64,000 nt of DNA from Patiria pectinifera (Eukaryota > Echinodermata > Asteroidea > Valvatida > Asterinidae): the NCBI GenBank assembly GCA_029964075.1, contig CM057136.1:7192001-7256000 (forward strand). The letters are read 5' to 3'. A model generated the notes under the pieces. That model did not search any database, was not told the DNA's origin, and saw only the letters and a program-made list of their open reading frames with translations. The position numbers were made by a program, and so were the translations under genes. Shown here one piece after another: positions 54,976-64,000 of this stretch (position 1 is the first letter of the stretch; each line of letters begins with the position of its first letter).

Positions 54976-55033
54976 TTATCTCAATTTCACTTTTTTGTAT
55001 TTTGTCTTTTTGGCGCCCCATAGTTGGACAGTC

Positions 55034-58000
55034 ATGGTAATGGCCACCAACCCTCAGTCTGCGCCCTCAGCTGCGCCGGCCGGTGCGCAGAGAACTGCAG
55101 CGCCCAACACGTCCGACGCCAATATCGCAGGAAACAACGCCGTGGTCAGTCCCGAGTCCGTCGGCCGAGAGTTCGTGCGTCAGTATTACACGCTGTTGAA
55201 CCGAGGGCCCGAGCACTTACACAGGTTTGGAAATATAACTCTTTGTTTCTTTGTGTGTTCATGTTCAATTGTTCATTGTGGGTTTATTTTACATGGACAC
55301 CGATTGGCCATGTGGCCTAAAACGTGTACTACTACGACATTTACCTATGGATAATGTTGTTCATCGATCATTTGAAATCAAAGTATAACTCCCAAAAAAT
55401 GTTAGTATCTGAAAGTTGTCTTATTTTCCTGAGCAAATACATTTTGGGTGTAGATGTATTTCAAGGTATATTGAAGGTCCATAGTAACAGATATAACATG
55501 GTTAAAGGGTGGATAGTTGATATTATATAACTGACATACAGATCCTAGTCATTTGATTGGTGGAACTCACATCACATGACATTCGTTATTGCTCCCATTC
55601 ACGCCGCGGCTCAAAAAGTACTATCCGCCCATGGGGAATGGGAAATACTATTCAAGAGATAGGATCATGACGCGGTATTTGTGTGCAAATGCATGCTGGT
55701 GTGCGCGTTCAGCGTTGCGCGTATTGTTCCAAAGAGCCAGCGCTACAGCGTTAGGTTCAAACATTTTCGTGATGGGGTGGTTTGGAAGAGAGAAATAGAT
55801 TTTCCTTCAGTTTTGTATTGAAAAAAAAGGTTCAAATATATCAAATGACAAGGATCTATATGTCAGTTATATAAAACAAATATTGAGTGGCTTTAAATTG
55901 TGAAATGGGAGGAATATTATCGCTTGGTAAAATCTGGACTTTTCCAGTTCACTCGGCTTCGCCTCGTGAAATGGAAAAGTCCAGATTTTACCTCGCGATA
56001 ATATTCCTCCCATTCCACGCTGAGCCACTCAATATTTGTATACTAGTAAGTTGACAAACTACTTCCCGAGGTGAATCCAAAAATCATTATATTTGTTTCA
56101 CTTTCGCTTTTCACCAAAGTTTTGTCAAGTTATGCATCTGTTATCTCAGCAAAACTTTCCATGTGGTGCCATCTTTTCATGTACTTGATGTAGCTTTGGC
56201 GATGTTAGCCCATGCGCACTACACCGATGCGATAGTTCACAACTATAGTTGACTGTGCTGCGTATTTAAAATGCATATATGCTGTGCGAGAGTCCTCATG
56301 CATGCACTTGTTAACCCGTTCGCGTAGGAGGACGTGATATTAGGCACTGGCTGTTTTTATACACAGGCACGGCTGAGGGGTTAAGACCTCAAGATTGCCT
56401 TGACTCGCCTCCGTGTGACGTCTAACCAAGCTATAATCCTTCGTGCCTTTTGTAGACACACACACAAAGTCTGTGGAGGCGGACAGTGTGTTGATCTTGA
56501 ATTGGCCGTTGTGCACGGCCTATTGTGGTACAATTTACACTCCAGTGCACACCCCGAAGTATTGAAACATGTGAGGTTTTGGCAAGAAATATTGTACAAA
56601 TACTGTTGAAATTACTCTTGTGAATCAGTATATGCTTTTGTGAAAAATTTTCGGCAAAATAATTCTGGCGTAAAGTGGTTAAATAGCAAAACTATCTGAC
56701 ATGATGGTGAATGGACCATCAAAATTCAGCTCTCATGAATATTTATAAGGTATAGTAATAAATGCTGTGCAAGCAAAGTGGACAAAGTAGTTTCACTTTG
56801 CATAAACTGCAAATTGAACACAGAAAATTAACATGAAACGTAACTTTAGTATCATGTTCTAGGCAAATTGCATTTGTTTCCACATTTGGTTCACTCAAGT
56901 TGTGCAATTGCATGTAATTTTCAATTTGTTTTCAAAAATTGCTTTTTGAAGGCGAGATATTCTGTCCAAAAACACTGCCGTCTAGTGTCTTTCAAGGTTC
57001 AATGAAAAGTCTCGCGCTAGGTTTGTGTTTGCCGTAGACTGGTTCCAATCTTCAAGACTTGCCAGTCCCCGGGACGTTTTAGAACCCTAGTGTGCGACAG
57101 TTCCGAGTCATTGACTTTCTTCGCCCCTTTTCAATACCCCAAACTTTGGCTGACTCACCGTCGATGGGTCTTACGGGAGTCAAGCGGGGGAAATGGGTGA
57201 TTTTGTGGTTGTGGGAAACGAAAGGAAACGGTTTGTAGCAACCGGAACATGAGCCTTATGTTGCACACGTATGCCCCACCCAATTAGACACTTTACACAT
57301 TACAGTTCATAATTTCATTATAATTTCATTATATGTTCTTTGTCTTTGTTTCCTTTTTTCCCCAACACCTGTTGATTTTCTAGAACATGCATGCATCAGT
57401 CAGTCAAAACATTTTCCCGAGACTTTTTCTGGCAGTTTTTGCATTTAATTTTCTTGTTCTTTATAAACAAAAAAATTAAAGTCAAACTTTCTAATGTTTG
57501 AAGCCATGGGAAAGTTAAAGGGGCAGATTGTCCTGAAATCGCCAAAATGTTGATGTTAAAGATTTACGTATGTGCAGCAAGTTCCTACCATTGTTGCTTT
57601 TTGTTGTATAAGTTAAGCAAGGTTAAGAAAATGCAGTAATGTAGTTCACATGGTTCATATGTATTCTTGGAAAGAAATATGAGCTTTTGAGATATTTGAA
57701 TACAGATAATTTAATTGTGAAGAGACCACTTTTGGATGAACTGCTGAAATTGTGCTGAAGACCGTGATAAGGAAAAAAAAGTCTGTTTATGAAACTTGGC
57801 GTTTTTATGACAATATGCAAATGCCATTGCTAACCCCTGAAGGGAAACTGACCAATCACAGTCGACGTTTCAAGATGTGGGCTTATTCATCTGAAACCAT
57901 TGCCCGCATACCATTTTGTGTGTTTGCAGCAAATTCTGGCAGTAAAAGTTCTACAAAAAACCTTTCTCTTTTTTGCCGTTTTTGGAATATTGACCACATT

Positions 58001-61000
58001 TTTGTGAATATTTTGCATGTATTTGTTTGTTTTTTTCTGGCCAGGTTTTATTTGAATAACTCGTCGTTTGTGCATGGTGGTGTGGACCCTGATGGCAATC
58101 CTGAGGAGCCCGTCTATGGTCAGATGGTAAGTTGTCTGTAGTAGAATCAAACACATCTAATTACTAGCAAATAGTGAAAGGAAGCCGTCTATCTGTGTTT
58201 GTTTTTCTTAAATGAGAAAGCTCACTCAGAGTCACTCAGGGTCATCCTTGTGCATAAACTGAAATTAACCGAAATAAACCGAAACATTCAAAAATTTCCA
58301 GCGATGCAATATTATTGTATAGTAAAATCCGGCTAAGTCGGCACTCTCTGGACCCGAGACTTTGTGACGACTTATGCGAATGCTGATATCTGCTGTAAGT
58401 CGTCATTTTGCCGACTTACATGAATGGTCTTTTGCACACATGATTCATTGCACTAATTGGCTTTGATTTATCCTGGATTATCTCCTTAATGCTTGAGTTG
58501 AATCCAGCAAATTAATCCTCGAATTGTATCATCACGTTTGGGGTAATGATAGTGGAGACCACGATAGATATATGTGCACTGTAACAAATTAAATGCGTGC
58601 ATGGTCCGGTATATACCACGCATGCATTGACTGCAGCACTAGTCATTCAATAAGACGACCTCCTAAATGGACAGAGCGCATGCGTACAGCCTAGAGGGGG
58701 TACTGTTATTGATATGCTCACGATGCATATGCGATGTATGCAGTAGGACACCCTTTTTCGACACCGATGCCAACAGCAGTACAGGAAGTCGATGCCAGTG
58801 CGTGATTTGTTGAATGCCGACTTACACAAAGCATTTTGTAATGCTTTTTATGGAAAGGGGACCGAGAGTAACACGACGGCTTGAGTGAAATGGCGACGTA
58901 TAAAAGCCGACTTAGAAATAAAAAATTCAATGGAAATGCATTACGGACAATAGGGACTTAAGTCAGACAGCCGACTTCAGCGATTTGACGAGTTGTACGA
59001 TGTCGGTTTAACCGGAGTTTACAGTACATGTAACTAGAGTTACTCTGCCCGTATGACCAATGTCAACCCACTGCGTGAATGTGCACATCTTTGCGGTCTA
59101 TCACGCACAGTCTATAACATGTAGGCCCACCAATAAGTCACGTTATGATTCTTTATACAACACCTGAATAAATCCCCGTCATCTGATTGGTGGATCGTAG
59201 ATAACATGTCATTGAATTATTCGTACCAACGCACAGCGCGCGCGTGGCGCGCAGCGCACAGTGCAATGGTAGTTCTATTGCACTGTGATTAGAAGTACCA
59301 TTGCACTGTCACTGTTGCCGATGGTGGCGCTGTGGTGTTTACGTGTTAACTTGCATGAACTTACATTAATTGGATATAGTTCTATACTTATTAAACTGTT
59401 TGAGTTCTGAACTTGTGGAACAGCTATTTACTTGCATAAACTGGATATAAAAGTTATGAACTTGTTGAACTGTTTGAGTTATGAACTTATGTAACAGCTT
59501 TTAACTTGCATAAATTAGCAATAATAGTTCTTAACTTATTGAACTGTTTTAGTTCTAAACTTATGGAAAAGTTTTAAATTGAGATAAATTGAATATGATA
59601 GTTCTTAACCTGCTGAACAGATTGCATAAATTAAATATGAAAACTCTGAACTTGTCAAACTTGTAAACAATTTTTAACTTGAATAAATTGGCTATTAAAA
59701 GTCAACCAATCAGATGACGAGGATTTATTCACGTCTTATATAAAACAAATAATGAATGTTTCACATTTGTGCAATAGAAAGAATAATTTCATTTGGTGAC
59801 AGATGAAATGTTCCATTCCACTTGGCTTCGCCTCGTGGAATGGAACATTTCATCTGTCACCTCATGAAATTATTCTTACCATTGCACTCACAAACATTCA
59901 TTATTTGTATATAACTGTACCGTAGGGTATGATTCTGTTACTGAGAGACGATGGTTTTCACTCAGCGCTGGCAAGTTTAGGCACAAACAGTGGACACAGT
60001 TTCCCAAACCAGATATCGAGTTTATTCAAGTTGGTTCGGGTTCAGGTCGGTTTTGCTTGAATTTTTGTCTTTTTATGGTCGGATTAGGGGAGTTCAGATC
60101 GGTTTTGGTTCATATTTGGTTTACATCTGTAATGTTTCAGGTCAGTTTGGCCTGGTCAACCCGACCTGATGCACAACATGAACCGTTTATCCTTTTGACC
60201 AGACGCAAATAATTTGCCAAACTAGCGAAAATACCAAAGGCATAAGGCTTTAAATGTATTCTACACCGTTTATATTTAAAAAATGGGCTCTGGGCACAAA
60301 CAAGAGAGGGCGCTTTTAGACCACTTTTGATAGCCCAGTGGATGGAACGCACCACGTGCACTTGTTCACGGGCGTACAGCGCAGAGTACTTAGGACTGAT
60401 TTTATCCTTGCGTGCACAAAGCCATAGTGTCTTTGCGTTTAGAGGGGCCTCGTAGCCGAGCGGTTAGAGCATGGAGCTACGGAGTGGAAGGTTGGCGGTT
60501 AGAATCCAATTTGAACCAAAAACTGGAAAACTCTCTCTGACGACCCAACAGTAAAATGGGTACCTGATTCGTTCAGGGAAGGTAAGACGGCGAGAGGAGA
60601 GGACTGGGCCCCGCCACTCATATGCCGCGCCCAAGACACAGTGGACCTCTAACATCCCACTGCCCCTACGGCCAGTAATGGCTATGGGATCTTTACCTTT
60701 TACCTTTGTGTGATTGTCGGGCGTCGTCGGCGATGCGGTCAATGGTCTCCCCCGGTGGTCTCCCCAACTCTCCCTGTCTTACCGTTGAGAAGGTACTTGT
60801 GCACGGAGCCCATAAAAACAGTTTTAACCATTCATAAGAAAAAAACAACACTAAACATGTATGTAGCAATATTTACACGGGATGTAGAAATTGTATTTGC
60901 TTTGTTTGGTACAAATATTTGTTGGGGTTTTGTGTCATGTTGACGTTGATTCTGTTTTCTGTAGGACATCAATGAGAAGATCTTGTCCCTCAACTTCCGT

Positions 61001-64000
61001 GACTGTCATGCTAAGATCAGGCAGGTGGATAGCCACGCTACGCTGGGAGAAGGGGTGGTGGTCCAGGTAAGATTAGGTCTCTTAACCCTTCAGACTCGGG
61101 GTGGGGGAGGGTGGGGGAGGGTGGGGGTCCCTCAACTTCCGTTACTGTCATGCTAAGATCAGGCATGTGGATAGCCACGCTACGCTGGGAGAAGAGGTGG
61201 TGGTCCAGGGAAGGTTAGGTCTCTTCAGTCTTCAGACTCGGGGTGGGGGGAAGGTGGATGGGGGAGGGTGGGGGTAGGGTGGGGGTCCCTCAACTTCTTT
61301 GACTGTCATGCTAAGATCAGGCAGGTGGATAGCCATGCTACGCTGGGAGAAGGGGTGGTGGTCCAGGTAAGATTAGGTCTCTTAACCCTTCAGATTCGGG
61401 GTGGGGGGAGGGTGGGGTCCCTCAACTTCCGTGACTGTCATGCTAAGATCAGGCAGGTCGATAGCCACACTACGCTGGGAGAAGGGGTGGTGGTCCAGGT
61501 AAGATTATGTCTCTTAACCCTTCAGATTCGGGGTGGGGGGGTCCCTCAACTTCCGTGACTGTCATGCTAAGATCAGGCAGGTCGATAGCCACACTACGCT
61601 GGGAGAAGGGGTGGTGGTCAAGGTAAGATTGTCCCTTAACCCTTCAGACTCATTCAGTGCTGTTATTGGATACAGGGAACATGACTGAAATGGGGCAGCA
61701 TGATCAAGGTCTATTGTTGTACAATTTACGCTCCAGTGCACGCCCCTGAGTATTGAAACATATATGAGGTTTCAGCAAGACATATCGTACAAATACTGTT
61801 GGAATGACTCTAGCGAATCAGTATTTGTGGCGTTTGGCTGTGTACCAGAAGTTGGCCAGAAACTTTTGCCTTTTGCTAAAAAGAAAAACATGAACATGCA
61901 AGTGATAGGAAAGCCTTTCTTATACTGTTCTTATACTTATCTCTTGCTACGAACAGGTGACTGGAGAGTTGTCCAACAACGGAGAGCCGATGCGTCGCTT
62001 CATGCAGACCTTTGTGCTGGCGCCTCAGTCTGCTAAGAAGTACTACGTACGCAACGACATCTTCCGTTACCAGGACGAGGTCTTCAACGACACCGACTCG
62101 GAGCCGGAGAATGACGGATGCGGCAGTGGTGAGTCTCAGCAGACATTACTGTCATCGATTGTGCTTTTCTAGGACTATCATACAAATAACGAATGTTTAT
62201 GAGTGCTATGGTGGGAATATTTTCAGGAGTTGAAAGATTGAATGCTCCATTCAACGAGGTGAAGCCGAGTTGAATGGAACACTCCATCTTTCAACGAATG
62301 AAAAATATTCTCACCATTGCACGAATGCAAAACATTCATTAGTTGTTTTATATAACATCCAAGTAGATCTTAGTCATTCGATTGGAGGATAAAACTATAA
62401 GAACAAACAAAACTCCAAAAATTGTATCATATCCACTACTTTTTTTCAGCTTGTTCGAGGCTAACAAAGGCTTCAAAGTAAAATCATTGACAATAATTAC
62501 AATTAACAGTGTAAGTTTTTAAAACAATGCAAACAAAGTTTTTAACTGCATCAACTTGAAAGACAAGTTTTGTATTGCTATTTAGAAAGCATGATAAAGT
62601 CTTAATAGCACAAAGATCGTATAGCACTGGGCCGCTGCGCGTCTTAGCGTATGCGCGGCGTGCAATAGATCAAAAGGGACGGGACGAAAATGCACGCTGA
62701 ATGGAACAAAAAATGCACGGTTATGACCTAGGCCGTGCAATGGTTTGATTAACCCTTTCATTACCACATTGTTTATTGACTTGGCTCTCCCCAGGACCAA
62801 ATTGTTTGCTCAGTCATGCGGAAATCACTAGAGCGTGAACAAAATGACCACAAGTCGAAAACTCACTTTTTTTCAACCTAGATTTTCACGGCCAAGGAGT
62901 GATTAAAATCATAGGTGTTGTGTGTAAAGTTTGTTCCTTAAACCTTACTCTTTTATGTGATGTAAAAATGAAATCCATACGTGCAAATATAAGAATGTTA
63001 TGCCTTTTTGTCCATCTTGTCCCATTTATCAAACTGCAAGCCATTTCACCACATGACCAAATGGCACTCCATACCACAAATTGTGCGTGGATACTTCTGA
63101 AGCACTTTTCTCATTTTTTTGTAATGGTAACACTATAAATAAACTACACCATTAGAACGATCCGAAAACACTCTTTCAGCTGGTATATGGTTGGTGTATG
63201 GGAGGCCAAACATATCAACATGCCGCCTTTCTGAAAAGTAGTAAATATATCTCTGTTGAGAGCGTTCTGTGTGTGGTTTCCTGGTCAACTAAAGTCGCCC
63301 ATGGGAATCAGCAGGGGGTAGTTCTTGTCGACAAAAGTCGCCCATGGTAAGGAAAGGGTTAAAGAATTCCGCGTGACCTTCAATCCTCCAATCAAATGAC
63401 AAGGATTTACTTGGGTGTTAGTGTCTTATTTGAATTGTCAAATCCTGCATTTGATATTTCACATTTCATGTAGTCAAATGGTCGTGTTATCAATTTATAT
63501 TCATTTTGATTTGTACTTTTGTAACCGATTTTATATACAGGGTTACACTTTTTCAGAGGCAAATAATTCTTATAATTGAAGAGACATGTTGGAATTGTTA
63601 AAAAATATTCCTAAACTACAAGATCTTGGTCTTGTATGAATTACTACTTTTTGGACCTCGCACTTTCATTACAGAACTTGAGCATCCCTAAACCAGAACA
63701 TTTAGTTAAACAAATCTGGAACTTTGTCATCCTAAATAAGATGGCGTTATAAAGTCAGTGACTGGAGCAAGAACGTGACTTGATTTGACCTTGTTGACCT
63801 AAAGACTCAATTCAAGTCTCTGCCTTTGTAAGTCTTGTCTCGAGTCACTGCCCAAGAATAACTCAAATCAGCCTGACCAAAGTAACAAAATTCAGTAACT
63901 CATCATATCACAAGTGAACGTGCCCTAACCCTGGTGCTTTCTGTCTTTCTTAGTGTCGGAGGGTGAGGAGGCGACCGCTGAGCAGCCCATCAGCACTGAC
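55034..64000 (+). CDS. G3BP: G3BP/Rasputin homologue, 5' part (continues past the window)
   Basis: Coding exons are 55034-55224, 58045-58126, 60965-61066, 61957-62128 and 63954 to beyond 64000. Borders are GT-AG and phases agree, giving 198 codons so far. Residues from about 43 to 170 form the NTF2-like dimerisation domain, with [54 protein letters not shown] and [11 protein letters not shown]. This is a close match to animal G3BP1/2, RNA-binding stress-granule scaffolds. After [14 protein letters not shown] the acidic segment begins ([11 protein letters not shown]). RRM and RGG parts lie right of the window. The N terminus has about 40 residues rich in Ala, Pro, Asn and Ser that vertebrate G3BP lacks. 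ATG codons at 55034 and 55040 are both possible. An acceptor CATAG at 55023 implies a 5' non-coding exon upstream. Introns contain three large hairpin elements and an exon-3-derived tandem array. Confidence 0.95.
55523..56041 (+). repeat. Foldback element with CTTCGCC-loop hairpin, copy 1 (G3BP intron 1)
   Basis: Outer arms TTATATAACTGACATACAGA and its inverse lie at 55523-55562 and 55838-55875. A 166-bp hairpin follows (55876-56041) whose stem includes AATATTGAGTGGC, GGAGGAATATTATCGC and GGTAAAATCTGGACTTTTCC. The loop is ACTCGGCTTCGCCTCGT. Confidence 0.85.
56513..56630 (+). repeat. Dispersed repeat, copy 1 (G3BP intron 1)
   Basis: TACAATTTACACTCCAGTGC, AGTATTGAAACAT and GTACAAATACTGTTG are shared with 61709-61828 in G3BP intron 3. 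Both copies lie in the same orientation. Confidence 0.8.
56640..58044. other. Rest of G3BP intron 1
   Basis: No exon or structured repeat was recognised. It ends in the T-rich tract TTTTTTTCTGGCCAG before exon 2. Confidence 0.5.
59152..59911 (+). repeat. Foldback element with CTTCGCC-loop hairpin, copy 2 (G3BP intron 2)
   Basis: Outer arms GAATAAATCCCCGTCATCTG and ATTGG, and their inverse, are at 59152-59193 and 59703-59744. They enclose a tandem repeat. The 167-bp hairpin at 59745-59911 has the stem AATAATTTCATTTGGTGACA, GATGAAATGTTCCATTCCA and the loop CTTGGCTTCGCCTCGTGG. Confidence 0.87.
59340..59700. repeat. Degenerate tandem repeat of about 65-75 bp
   Basis: Four to five units contain TTGCATAAA, TGAACTTGTTGAACTGTTT, GAGTT and TGGAACAGCT variants. 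It lies between the outer arms of the foldback in G3BP intron 2. Confidence 0.75.
60443..60708 (+). mobile_element. tRNA-derived SINE with (TTTACCTT) tail
   Basis: The 5' tRNA-like head has an A-box region TCGTAGCCGAGCGGTTAGAG and a B-box GCGGTTAGAATCC. A body of about 170 bp follows (ACTGGGCCCCGCCACTCATA) and the tail is CTTTACCTTTTACCTTT. It lies in G3BP intron 2, sense orientation, 257 bp before exon 3. Confidence 0.8.
61067..61630 (+). repeat. Tandem array of G3BP exon 3 fragments
   Basis: Four copies of the last 82 bp of exon 3 (source 60985-61066) lie at 61127-61208, 61285-61366, 61417-61498 and 61541-61622. Each is joined by a piece of following intron and a G-rich minisatellite (GGGTGGGGGAGGGTGGGGG). 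Copies 2-4 keep the GTAAGA-type donor and copy 1 has GGAAGG. None retains the acceptor or the first 20 bp of the exon. 82 is not a multiple of three, so inclusion of one copy would shift the frame. Confidence 0.92.
61709..61828 (+). repeat. Dispersed repeat, copy 2 (G3BP intron 3)
   Basis: Counterpart of 56513-56630 with about 15 percent divergence by eye. Confidence 0.8.
62181..63432 (-). repeat. Foldback element with CTTCGCC-loop hairpin, copy 3 (G3BP intron 4)
   Basis: It lies in the opposite orientation to the other two. The hairpin at 62181-62347 (167 bp) has stem ATTGAATGCTCCATTCAACG against its partner TTGAATGGAACACTCCATCT. The loop on the minus strand is CTCGGCTTCACCTCG. Outer arms are at 62348-62387 (GATCTTAGTCATTCGATTGG) and 63380-63432 (CCAATCAAATGACAAGGATT). 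Confidence 0.83.

Noticed and set aside
61268-61558. 96-codon frame containing two copies of [12 protein letters not shown]
   Set aside because: It is the exon 3 array read through intron sequence. There is no acceptor before each copy, so it is not a second NTF2-like protein.

Overview
The window is animal nuclear DNA: split genes with GT-AG introns, AT-rich non-coding sequence and dense small transposable elements. The mix (SLC15A4-type transporter, G3BP/Rasputin homologue, a Ty3/gypsy element with an SDD-type reverse transcriptase, tRNA-derived SINEs, very many foldback MITEs) suggests a marine invertebrate, perhaps a deuterostome such as an echinoderm. The species cannot be named from sequence alone.

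Layout. (1) 1-3583 (+): the last two coding exons of an SLC15A4-like proton-coupled peptide/histidine transporter, copy A, whose upstream exons lie outside the window. (2) 12697-28907 (+): a second, apparently complete SLC15A4-like gene, copy B. Its eight coding exons join in phase to 585 codons plus stop. The two copies and several kb of 3' flank (about 3.6-8.6 kb and 28.9-34.9 kb) align with each other, so this is a tandem segmental duplication with a unit near 26 kb. Intron 4 of copy B holds an intact, very young Ty3/gypsy retrotransposon (18761-23772; two LTRs that read identical, 5-bp target duplication, one 1372-codon Gag-Pol frame). (3) 37547-45350 (-): a small three-exon gene predicted to encode a 142-residue, highly charged coiled-coil protein that I do not recognise. 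(4) 45.5-54.6 kb: intergenic DNA made of MITEs, SINEs, minisatellites and foldbacks. (5) 55034-64000 (+): the 5' part of a G3BP homologue (NTF2-like domain in four exons, then the start of the acidic region), continuing past the right edge.

The three gene families have no shared pathway visible here; the window is a conserved-gene neighbourhood heavily remodelled by mobile elements. The most informative structures are: paralogous empty sites between the duplicated flanks, which date individual insertions; an 855-bp palindromic transposon with 42-bp tandem repeats in its arms; a family of about 167-bp hairpins in the G3BP introns that share architecture and loop but have different stems; a fourfold tandem reiteration of an 82-bp piece of G3BP exon 3; and loss of a C-terminal acidic dileucine motif in one transporter paralogue.
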